Shown in pieces: positions 26,879 through 34,841 of a DNA stretch of 64,000 nucleotides. Both the position numbers and the translations under genes were made by a program. Each line of letters begins with the position of its first letter. The stretch's first letter is position 1. The notes under the pieces were generated by a model. That model made no database searches. It was not told where the DNA came from and was given only the letters and a program-made list of their open reading frames with translations. The DNA comes from Algivirga pacifica (lineage in GTDB: Bacteria > Bacteroidota > Bacteroidia > Cytophagales > Flammeovirgaceae), in assembly GCF_039543525.1 (NCBI RefSeq), contig NZ_BAABJX010000062.1, forward strand, positions 93,173 to 157,172, written 5' to 3'.

Positions 26879-27068
26879 GTTGAGGCGGCTTACGCCGCTG
26901 GTTGAGTGGCACTGCGTGCCGTTGAGTGGAGCTTCGCTCCGTTGAGATGTACTTCGCAAGTTGAGATTCTGCAGTACTGCTCTTTCTCAACAGCCCGAAG
27001 GGCTACTAAACGGAGTGAAGCTCCACTCAACGGCACACAGAACACGCCATGTAATGGACTCAACAGAG
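26879..27068. repeat. Modular hairpin array B in the trpD-trpC spacer
   Basis: Five GTTGAG-type spacers start at 26879, 26901, 26921, 26941 and 26960, a period of about 20 bases. Most are followed by a small hairpin, such as GCGGC-ttac-GCCGC and GGAGC-ttc-GCTCC. The right half carries the complement: CTCAAC at 26986-26991, AGCCC-gaa-GGGCT at 26992-27004 and CGGAGTGAAGCTCCACTCAA (27011-27030). That last segment mirrors the module at 26921-26943 with one mismatch in the hairpin core. It must be transcribed as part of the trp mRNA. Confidence 0.82.
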
Positions 27069-27105
27069 CTAGTTAGTAGTATGATGGATAAATATTAGAA
27101 ACAAC

Positions 27106-27888
27106 ATGAACATACTTGATAAAATTGTTGCCCACAAAGAAGGCGAAGTAGCACTCCGAAAAGTAAAGAGAAGTATTGATGAACTGTCGAGCCGCCCTTG
27201 GTTTGATAGAGAGCCTGTTTCGGCTAAGAGTTGGATCACTAGTCCAAATCGTTCAGGGATTATTGCAGAGTTTAAGCGTCAGTCTCCTTCCAAAGGATTG
27301 ATTAATGGAGAAGCAAAGGTGTCGGATGTAACGGAGGAATATATTGCAGCGGGAGCATCAGCATTATCTGTGTTGACAGACGAGCAGTTTTTTGGCGGAA
27401 AGATTGATGATCTATTGGCAGCAAGGGCAATCAATGCAGCACCTATTTTGAGAAAAGATTTTATTATAGATGAATATCAGATCTATGAAGCAAAGTCAGT
27501 AGGAGCGGATCTTATTTTGTTGATAGCTGCTTGTCTTCCTCCTGCAAGATTGAAGCAATTAGCAGCGAAAGCCAAAGAGCTAGGGATGCAGGTATTGATG
27601 GAAGTGCACAGTGAAGAAGAATTGACAGATCACCTTAATGAGCATTTGGACTTGGTAGGGGTAAATAACCGTAACCTTAAAACCTTTGAGGTAAGTATTG
27701 AAACTTCTATTCGATTGTCTGAACTCATTCCAAGGGATTTTGTGAAGATCTCAGAAAGTGGCATCAGTGATCCTGCGACGATCAAGCAGTTGAAACAATA
27801 TGGCTATGAAGGCTTCTTGATAGGAGAGAATTTTATGAAAACCACAGATCCGGGAGCCGCTTGTAAAGCGTTTATAGCGCAACTATAG
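27106..27888 (+). CDS. trpC: Indole-3-glycerol-phosphate synthase
   Basis: It closes the indole ring in the fourth step of the pathway. The product is 260 residues, a single TIM barrel not fused to trpF. Visible motifs are IIAEFKRQSPSKG (near 49, with the catalytic-region Lys), LRKDFIIDEYQIYEAKSVGA (near 115), VGVNNRNLKTFEV and KISESGI. The start MNILDKIVAHK matches the family N-terminus. Repeat elements lie on both sides. Confidence 0.96.
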   Translation: MNILDKIVAHKEGEVALRKVKRSIDELSSRPWFDREPVSAKSWITSPNRSGIIAEFKRQSPSKGLINGEAKVSDVTEEYIAAGASALSVLTDEQFFGGKIDDLLAARAINAAPILRKDFIIDEYQIYEAKSVGADLILLIAACLPPARLKQLAAKAKELGMQVLMEVHSEEELTDHLNEHLDLVGVNNRNLKTFEVSIETSIRLSELIPRDFVKISESGISDPATIKQLKQYGYEGFLIGENFMKTTDPGAACKAFIAQL

Positions 27889-27891
27889 CTT

Positions 27892-28090
27892 TTGTTCATA
27901 ATGTTTAGTAGTAGAGCTTCGCTCGTTCATGTTGTTTAGTTGTTGAATTGCTGAGGCAGCTTTTACTGCCTCAGCAATTCAACTCGAATCAACTTCCCGA
28001 AGGGAAAATTCGAGACGCCGTGTAACGGATTCAACGATTCAACAACTAAACATTATGAACGAGCGAAGCTCTACTAAACAACATGAACAA
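27892..28090. repeat. Mosaic palindrome D in the trpC-trpF spacer
   Basis: Terminal inverted repeats of about 52 bases (from 27892 and to 28090) each hold two GTTCAT(N)ATGTTTAG-like units around a GAGC-ttc-GCTC hairpin; the left arm has a three-base insertion. Inside are CTGAGGCAG against CTGCCTCAG and a TTCCC-gaa-GGGAA hairpin. The right end runs over the first ATG of the trpF frame (28083). It is the same family as element E at 45572. Confidence 0.88.
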
Positions 28091-28091
28091 A

Positions 28092-28715
28092 ATGAAGTTA
28101 AAAGTATGCGGCATGCGAGCGCCGCAAAATATAGAAGAGGTACTGACATTATCTCCTGACTACCTAGGGTTTATCTTTTACGAGAAGTCCCCTCGATTTG
28201 TAGCAAATATTCCTGAGACCATTGATTTTATTAAGTCGTTGGGTCAAGTGAAGAAGGTAGGGGTATTTGTGAATGCTCCGGTAGAGGAGTTGCTGCAAAT
28301 TGCTCAGCGATATGACTTGCAGGTGATACAGTTACATGGAAAAGAGTCCGTAGAAACTTGTCGACAGGTGCGTGAGCAAGGCTATGAGGTTTTTAAGGTA
28401 TTTGGTGTAGGGGAGGATTTTGATTTTTCTGTACTCAAACCTTATGAGGAGGTTGTCGATTACTTCCTTTTTGATACCAAGAGCAAGCAGCACGGAGGCA
28501 CTGGAAAGACATTTGATTGGTCGGTTCTTCAAGGGTATGATAGTAAGGTGCCTTTCTTTTTAAGTGGAGGGGTAAGTTTGGAAAATCTCGAAGAAGTGAA
28601 GCAGCTGAACTTATCAACATTATATGGAATTGATGTGAATAGTCGATTTGAAAACGCTCCGGCCCTGAAAGATGTTACTTTATTAAAGGAACTGAAGAAG
28701 GGACTGCAGTCTTAA
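28092..28715 (+). CDS. trpF: Phosphoribosylanthranilate isomerase
   Basis: It carries out the third step of tryptophan synthesis, an Amadori rearrangement. The product is 207 residues and starts with KLKVCGMR, where the Cys is the catalytic-type residue. FDTKSKQHGGTGKTFDW contains the phosphate-binding and acid region, followed by FLSGGVSLENL and GIDVNSRFE. I chose ATG 28092 because it gives the canonical N-terminus. An in-frame ATG at 28083 would add three residues but lies inside the end of repeat element D. Confidence 0.94.
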   Translation: MKLKVCGMRAPQNIEEVLTLSPDYLGFIFYEKSPRFVANIPETIDFIKSLGQVKKVGVFVNAPVEELLQIAQRYDLQVIQLHGKESVETCRQVREQGYEVFKVFGVGEDFDFSVLKPYEEVVDYFLFDTKSKQHGGTGKTFDWSVLQGYDSKVPFFLSGGVSLENLEEVKQLNLSTLYGIDVNSRFENAPALKDVTLLKELKKGLQS

Positions 28716-28748
28716 CGATTTAAAATACACAAGCAAACAATAACACTT

Positions 28749-29933
28749 ATGACATTTAAAACCCCAGACGAAAACGGATACTATGGTGATTTTGGAGGAG
28801 CATTTATTCCTGAAATGCTTTATCCGAACGTAGATGAACTGAAGCAGGCTTACTTGGAAATGATTCAGGAAGAGGCTTTCCAGAAGGAGTTTGACCAGTT
28901 GTTGAAAGATTATGTAGGGAGGCCGACTCCTTTATACTATGCTCCTAATTTATCGGCGCATTATAAAACGAATATCTATCTGAAACGTGAAGACCTGAAT
29001 CACACGGGAGCGCACAAGATCAATAATACAATTGGTCAGATCCTGTTGGCAAAACGTTTGGGTAAAAAGAAAATTATTGCTGAAACAGGAGCTGGTCAAC
29101 ATGGTGTAGCAACAGCGACAGTCTGTGCCTTGATGGGGGTGGAGTGTATTGTCTACATGGGAGAGATTGATATGGCTCGCCAACGTCCCAATGTGGAGCG
29201 TATGCGTATCTTAGGAGCAGAGGTACGTCCGGCAACTAGTGGAAGTAAAACCCTCAAAGATGCAACCAATGAGGCGATGAGACATTGGATCAATAATCCA
29301 ACAGACACACATTATATCATTGGTTCTGTGGTGGGACCTCATCCATACCCCGATATGGTTACTAGGTTTCAGTCGGTGATTTCGGAGGAAATGCGTATTC
29401 AGTTGAAAGAGCATATCGGTAGAGAAACACCAGATTACGTGATTGCTTGTGTAGGTGGGGGAAGTAATGCTGCAGGAGCCTTTTACCATTACCTGGATGA
29501 GCCGGAAGTAAACCTTGTTGCCGTAGAGGCCGCAGGGCACGGGGTACAGTCAGGGGAGTCTGCCGCAACCACGGCCTTGGGTAAGCCGGGAGTATTGCAT
29601 GGCAGTAAGACAATCCTGATGCAGACGGAGGATGGACAAGTAGTAGAGCCTTATTCTATATCGGCAGGGTTGGACTACCCGGGTATAGGGCCTATTCACG
29701 CACATTTGTTCGCTTCAGGTAGAGCGTCATTCCAATACGTAACCGATGAAGAAGCCATGCAGGCAGGGATACAGCTGAGCCGTATGGAAGGTATCATCCC
29801 GGCGATAGAGTCAGCACATGCTTTCGGAGCCCTTCAAAAGATTGATTTTAAAGAGGATGATGTAGTCATCGTTAATCTTTCGGGTAGAGGAGACAAAGAC
29901 CTGGAGAGTTATATCAAGTGGGGAAAGTATTAA
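28749..29933 (+). CDS. trpB: Tryptophan synthase beta chain
   Basis: It joins indole and serine to give tryptophan, using PLP. The product is 394 residues, trpB1 type. The PLP lysine is Lys90 in NHTGAHKINNT, and the phosphate loop is GGGSNAAG near 235. The HGSKTILMQTEDGQ and SAGLDYPGIGP segments are typical. TrpB needs the alpha chain TrpA to make indole, but trpA does not follow: the next gene, 341 bases on, is unrelated. Confidence 0.97.
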   Translation: MTFKTPDENGYYGDFGGAFIPEMLYPNVDELKQAYLEMIQEEAFQKEFDQLLKDYVGRPTPLYYAPNLSAHYKTNIYLKREDLNHTGAHKINNTIGQILLAKRLGKKKIIAETGAGQHGVATATVCALMGVECIVYMGEIDMARQRPNVERMRILGAEVRPATSGSKTLKDATNEAMRHWINNPTDTHYIIGSVVGPHPYPDMVTRFQSVISEEMRIQLKEHIGRETPDYVIACVGGGSNAAGAFYHYLDEPEVNLVAVEAAGHGVQSGESAATTALGKPGVLHGSKTILMQTEDGQVVEPYSISAGLDYPGIGPIHAHLFASGRASFQYVTDEEAMQAGIQLSRMEGIIPAIESAHAFGALQKIDFKEDDVVIVNLSGRGDKDLESYIKWGKY

Positions 29934-30274
29934 TGAAGAATGATTTGTAGGGGCGACCCCAAGTGGTCGCCCTTAGCCATAGTTGAACTTGAACACTATA
30001 GATAATAGATCTATTATTTTTTTGTACTATAAACATACAGGGACATTGTTTTAAGGATAAATAGTGGTATTTTCGTTAGCTGAAATTAAAAATCGAATAC
30101 TCTCAATACTGCATTAACCGATTAGAGGTTGTTTTTCTCAAAAAAAATAAGTGTGCAGATAGAGGACACAATAAAGACTTTCTTTGCTGCTACTAATAGG
30201 TTACGAAGCTTGATGGTATTCGTATTTATATCACTTACAGGCATTTATCTACTCTCAAAAACTTTAATACCTGA
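29934..30274. repeat. Gap after trpB: GGGGCGACC hairpin, otherwise featureless
   Basis: A GAAGAATG heptamer remnant at the stop is followed by GGGCGACC (29951-29958) pairing with GGTCGCCC (29965-29972). This hairpin belongs to the family at 17558, 60380 and 61090. There is no T-tract after it. The remaining AT-rich 300 bases show no gene, terminator or convincing promoter. Confidence 0.7.
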
Positions 30275-33200
30275 ATGACTAAAATAACTCGATTATTAGT
30301 GCTTTTCGCAGGCGCTTTTATAGGACCTTTTTTTGCTTTACATGCCCAGACTGTATCAGAGATCATTATTGATACAGGAGAGAAAACCAATAAGCAACTA
30401 TTCTTACCCCATCATGCTACTGAGGTATCGTCTCTTTCAGCAGGCTATGTACATACGGCAGTGGTCAACTTTGGAGCGCTAAAGATTCAACAGGGTACAA
30501 CTTCCATTGAAGATGTAAAGGAGGTTTCTGCAGGCTTTTACTATACGCTAGTCCTAAAAAATGATGGAACAGTAGATATACTGTCCCATGGGGAGAAGAA
30601 TAAGTTTATGACTTCTGATAATATTCCGGCAGAGGTCAATACAGGAGCAAAGGTAGTGGCAATAGGCGCTGGAGATGAACATGCGGTTGTTCTGAAAGAA
30701 GATGGAAGTGTATTGACTTGGGGAGACAACACACATCAACAATTGGCGATACCGGTAGGGTTGCCTGCAATTAAGGCAATCAGTGTGGGAAATTTTCATA
30801 CGTTAGCGCTTTCGACTACTGGAGAAGTATATGCTTGGGGTAAGAATGACGAAGGGCAAACTGATATTCCGACAGCTGTAACGACAGGCAATGTCAAACA
30901 ACTTGCAGCCGGAGAGTTACACTCATTGGCATTACTGGAGGATGGAAACGTCGTATTTTGGGGAGATCAATCCCTATTCAATCAAGGGCCGGTTCCGGCG
31001 GAGATCCAAGGACGCGTTATTAATATAGAGGCCGGCAATCATCACACAATGGCTGTTTTGGAGGATTCTAGTTTGGTGATGTGGGGAAATGAGACTTTCT
31101 CACAGGCTAGTGAACTACAGGTATTGAAAGGAAGAAAAATAAGAAAAATTTCGGCAGGGTATGGGCATTCAGTGATTACAGCCTCCAATTACAATCCTTC
31201 GGAAATTTTGGTGGCCGATACCATCTATGTCAATGAAACGGTTTTGGAGCCAGAAGAGGAATTTGAACCTTTCGTGATTGGTTCCGCACTAGCAGTAGAT
31301 AGGGATGCCGTAGATCATCTGGTGTACAGCACGACAACCTATACAGGTATATTTGGCTTTGGAGGAGGGCCTAGCTCTGCAGAAGATGATAGGGCTTTTC
31401 AGTCTGCTCCGGCAGCAGGACAATTAGGCTTGGGTGAGCCGTTGGATTACGAGACGAAGAATCTTTATACCGTTGGGCTAAGTGCTTATGACCTGAGTGG
31501 AAACGCAGTGATAGGTAGTACAGTGGTGAAGGTGTTGGATGTAAATGAGAAGCCCGATAGCTTATTCTTAGCTGCTGATAGTATTTGGGAAAATGTACCC
31601 GTAGGAAGCTTTGTGGGTACATTAAGTACTCAGGATGTAGATTTTGGCGATACGCATACCTATACGTTTGTTACAGGGGAAGGTGATAGCCACAATGATG
31701 CCTTTGAGATTCGTAACGATAGTTTGTTTACAAAGGTTAGCCTATACGGAAAGTCTTCTACGCTAAAAGTGAGAATTGAGACGGAAGATAAAGGAGGGCT
31801 TACTTTACAGGAGAGCTTCTTTATTGAGATGAAAAGAGTGCCACAAGGAGTGAGGCTATTCAATGACTCTATTCCGGAAAACCTTCCAGTCGGCGCATTG
31901 GTGAGTAAATTAGAAGCTATCAATACCAATGAGTTTAGCGTATATAGTTTCTCTTTGGATAAGGATAGTGCAGACAATGCTTACTTTCGTATCAGTGGGG
32001 ATAGCCTTTTGCTTGACAGTGCCTTGAATTATGAAAAAGATGATGAATATCGAATCGTTATTGAAGTATCGGATCAAGGGATTGTTACTTATGAAGACCC
32101 AAAATGGATTGTGATCACGGATGTGAATGAGGCACCATTTGACATTACTTTCTCTGACAGTGTAATTCTTAAAACAGAGGGGATGGCGACAGGAAGTGTG
32201 ATTGGCGCCTTGTCTGCCAAGGATGAGGATAAGAACGAAACCTATACCTTTACATTACCAGAGGGGCCAGGGATGTTTTCCTTGGATGGGAAGCAGGTAG
32301 TGGCAGATCCTTCTTTCTATAACTCCCCGGATACCATTTATCGTATGCTGGTACAGGTAGAGGATAGTGAGGGACTAACGTATCAGGAAGAGGTTATATT
32401 CAAGGCATTTCATTTACCTGTTCTTGATGATACCGTCGTAGAAGTATATACGCAAGAGGCTTTAGAACAACCTTTGGATACCTTGAGGGCTTATCGAGGA
32501 ATCGCTCCTTATACTTATAGTATTGTGAAAGGAAACGAGGAGGGCTACTTTACCTTAGAGCATGATGTACTTTTGGCAACGGATAAGTTGTCGATAGAGG
32601 ATGCTGATGAGTATTACTTCTTGACCGTAGAGGCCATAGATGCTAAAGGGTTGAAGGCACAGGCAAAAGTGATGGTGAAGCTGCAGGAGCGTTTGTCAAA
32701 GCCATATTTCTATGCTGATAGTATGTATACGATTCATGAAGATATTCCGGTAGGGGAAGTATTCGGTATTGTACCTGCGAGAAGCGATAAGGAAGGGTCG
32801 CTGACATTTGAGTTGATTGATCAGAAGCAAGCCAAGGATTTTGCCGTATCCTTAGTAGAAGGTAAGTTAAGTGTAGCCGGAAATCTGGAGGCGAACCGCC
32901 AATCGTTTTACGAACTAAAGGTACGTGTAACCGATCAGGATGGAGAAACAGCAGAAGGAACGGTACAAGTGAAAGTGATCAATGTGAACCGTGCTCCTTA
33001 TGAAATTGAGTGGGAAGAAACATCGGTATATGTACAAGAAGGAGCAGTGGTACCAATTTACGTTGGAACCCTTCATACGAAAGATAAAGATGAAGAAGAT
33101 TCTCATATGTATGAGTTAGTTAATCATTTTAATTCGAAGAATGACGACGATGACGACGATGACGACGACGATGACGATGACGACGACCGTGGTGACAATA

Positions 33201-33619
33201 GTGATTCTTTCTTTGAAATATTACCGAATGGAGAAGTTTATCTTATCAAAACAGTTCCATCAGATCGTTCAACTTTATTTTTTACTGTGAAATCTACTGA
33301 TAATGGAGTTCCTGTAAAGTCTGTAACACAAAAGATGGCCGTTCCTGTGAAGTTACTGGATGAACTGGTAATCTATAACTCTTTCACGCCAAACGGAGAT
33401 GGCGTAAATGACACTTGGTATATCGATGGCATAAAAGAGTATACCCCATCTTATGTAGTCGTGTTTAACGGAGCAGGTAATAAGGTTTTTGAAACCAAGA
33501 AAGGAGATGAATGGGATGGCCGATACCAAGGCAAGGAGCAACCTGTAGGAGTATACTACTATGTGGTAGCTTTAGGAAACAAGGCGCCAATTAAAGGTAC
33601 GGTAACAATTCTTCGATAA
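30275..33619 (+). CDS. Giant secreted protein: RCC1-like propeller, cadherin-like repeats, T9SS type B sorting domain
   Basis: The product is 1114 residues with a signal peptide ending ALHAQ (residue 25). Residues about 50-310 carry RCC1-type repeats (EDGSVLTWGDNTHQQ, TTGEVYAWGKNDEGQ, EDGNVVFWGDQS). About 310-1020 are cadherin-like repeats (VLDVNEKPDSL, ITDVNEAPFDI, VINVNRAPYEI). A run of 15 Asp at 957-971 interrupts the last of these. The C-terminus (YNSFTPNGDGVNDTWYIDG to the end) is a gliding-motility-associated CHU_C/T9SS type B sorting domain. It is probably a surface adhesin or filament. It is followed by PorP/SprF and OmpA-like genes, the usual companions. Confidence 0.88.
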   Translation: MTKITRLLVLFAGAFIGPFFALHAQTVSEIIIDTGEKTNKQLFLPHHATEVSSLSAGYVHTAVVNFGALKIQQGTTSIEDVKEVSAGFYYTLVLKNDGTVDILSHGEKNKFMTSDNIPAEVNTGAKVVAIGAGDEHAVVLKEDGSVLTWGDNTHQQLAIPVGLPAIKAISVGNFHTLALSTTGEVYAWGKNDEGQTDIPTAVTTGNVKQLAAGELHSLALLEDGNVVFWGDQSLFNQGPVPAEIQGRVINIEAGNHHTMAVLEDSSLVMWGNETFSQASELQVLKGRKIRKISAGYGHSVITASNYNPSEILVADTIYVNETVLEPEEEFEPFVIGSALAVDRDAVDHLVYSTTTYTGIFGFGGGPSSAEDDRAFQSAPAAGQLGLGEPLDYETKNLYTVGLSAYDLSGNAVIGSTVVKVLDVNEKPDSLFLAADSIWENVPVGSFVGTLSTQDVDFGDTHTYTFVTGEGDSHNDAFEIRNDSLFTKVSLYGKSSTLKVRIETEDKGGLTLQESFFIEMKRVPQGVRLFNDSIPENLPVGALVSKLEAINTNEFSVYSFSLDKDSADNAYFRISGDSLLLDSALNYEKDDEYRIVIEVSDQGIVTYEDPKWIVITDVNEAPFDITFSDSVILKTEGMATGSVIGALSAKDEDKNETYTFTLPEGPGMFSLDGKQVVADPSFYNSPDTIYRMLVQVEDSEGLTYQEEVIFKAFHLPVLDDTVVEVYTQEALEQPLDTLRAYRGIAPYTYSIVKGNEEGYFTLEHDVLLATDKLSIEDADEYYFLTVEAIDAKGLKAQAKVMVKLQERLSKPYFYADSMYTIHEDIPVGEVFGIVPARSDKEGSLTFELIDQKQAKDFAVSLVEGKLSVAGNLEANRQSFYELKVRVTDQDGETAEGTVQVKVINVNRAPYEIEWEETSVYVQEGAVVPIYVGTLHTKDKDEEDSHMYELVNHFNSKNDDDDDDDDDDDDDDDRGDNSDSFFEILPNGEVYLIKTVPSDRSTLFFTVKSTDNGVPVKSVTQKMAVPVKLLDELVIYNSFTPNGDGVNDTWYIDGIKEYTPSYVVVFNGAGNKVFETKKGDEWDGRYQGKEQPVGVYYYVVALGNKAPIKGTVTILR
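33143..33187 (+). repeat. GAY trinucleotide run encoding 15 aspartates
   Basis: Fifteen GAC/GAT codons in a row lie within the gene at 30275-33619. The array is in frame, so slippage in steps of three would change only the length of the acidic run. Confidence 0.95.
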
Positions 33620-33700
33620 GAGCTTGTCTGAATCAGTGTTACAAGCAAGCTCTAAGCAGTATTCGTTCGATATGTTCAATTGTAATTGAACATATCGAAC
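33618..33700 (+). repeat. Two hairpins between adhesin and porP/sprF genes
   Basis: AGAGCTTG (33619-33626) pairs with CAAGCTCT (33646-33653). Next comes a perfect 17-bp stem, 33665-33681 against 33684-33700, beginning GTTCGATATG. No T-tract follows. AAGAGCTTGTCTGAAT (33618-33633) is repeated exactly at 41972-41987. Confidence 0.8.
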
Positions 33701-33743
33701 AACTCATGTTTTGCATATCCTAATAGAGTAAAATAATCCATTT

Positions 33744-34841
33744 ATGAGTATTTATATACGTTATTTTTCAGCGTTATTCCTTTTTTTGTTTCCATTTTTG
33801 AGTGATGCCCAGCAATTTTATTTAACACAGTATTCTCAGGCACTTCCTTGGTACAACCCATCATTTACGGGAATAGAGTCTTTTTCAGCAGTAGATTTAG
33901 GGATAAGAGATAATGGAGGGGGAGATGTGAATACCCCTACAACAATGCAGGTGAATATTAATTTAGCATTGACAGGTGAAAATAAGAAGTATGGGCAGGA
34001 AACAAAGACAGTCAAGCGCCCTAATATTACTTTTCGTACCAGTGACCAGACACTTTTTAGTCGACATGATACAAAAGTGGAAACAGAGGTGCATGGTGGA
34101 GGACTAAGGAAACGTCAGGAAGTTTTTGAAGCCCGTAGTAAACATGGATTAGGAGCAGGCTTGGTGAGTATAAAAGCCGGAGGTATCGTACAGTATCAAG
34201 GACAGTTATCTTATGCCTTTCATTTGCCTTTATCTAAGCGCTGGAAGGCTTCTTTTGGAGCGGCAGCACTAGTTTCGAGTTCCAGGTATAATGTGATAGA
34301 TTATACAATGAGAAACTCGAATGATCAAATTTACTTAGAACTTCTGGATAAGGGAGGTCGTCAGGAACTATTCTATTATTTAAATATGGGAGGAACGCTG
34401 TATAGTCAGCGATATCATTTGAGTTATGCGTACACGAATGTGTTAGGAGGGAATTTAGAAAATACGGCGAATGACTCTAGCGCAATTAGTAATAAAATGG
34501 AAGATGTTCACGGAATAATGGCAGGAATGAGGATATCTCTTGGGGGAAGGTCAGAGTTACAGCCTAATGTATTATTACTATTAAGAACGAATACTCCTTC
34601 CTTGATTAGCCCAGGAGTCAAGTGGATATACGATCAGAAATTTATGGCAGGAGTAAATTATCGTCCAAACGAATCTGTCGATTTTATAACAGCTGTAATG
34701 CTTTCCCCTCAGATTAAATTTGGGTATTCTTTTGACTTACTGATTGGGGATCCTAATAATACAGATTTTCGAATGCATGAGCTATCCCTTTCCTTTATAT
34801 TGAATAGAGATAATAAAACTTTTGACCGTCGTTTTTGGTAA
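33744..34841 (+). CDS. PorP/SprF-family type IX secretion outer-membrane protein
   Basis: The product is 365 residues with a signal peptide ending SDAQ. The mature start (QFYLTQYSQALPWYNPSFTGI) is the PorP/SprF signature, and the barrel ends in LSFILNRDN. In known systems such proteins are partners of T9SS type B substrates (SprF for SprB). Position suggests that this one serves the adhesin directly upstream (inference). It overlaps the next gene by one base (TAATG), so the two are translationally coupled. Confidence 0.9.
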   Translation: MSIYIRYFSALFLFLFPFLSDAQQFYLTQYSQALPWYNPSFTGIESFSAVDLGIRDNGGGDVNTPTTMQVNINLALTGENKKYGQETKTVKRPNITFRTSDQTLFSRHDTKVETEVHGGGLRKRQEVFEARSKHGLGAGLVSIKAGGIVQYQGQLSYAFHLPLSKRWKASFGAAALVSSSRYNVIDYTMRNSNDQIYLELLDKGGRQELFYYLNMGGTLYSQRYHLSYAYTNVLGGNLENTANDSSAISNKMEDVHGIMAGMRISLGGRSELQPNVLLLLRTNTPSLISPGVKWIYDQKFMAGVNYRPNESVDFITAVMLSPQIKFGYSFDLLIGDPNNTDFRMHELSLSFILNRDNKTFDRRFW

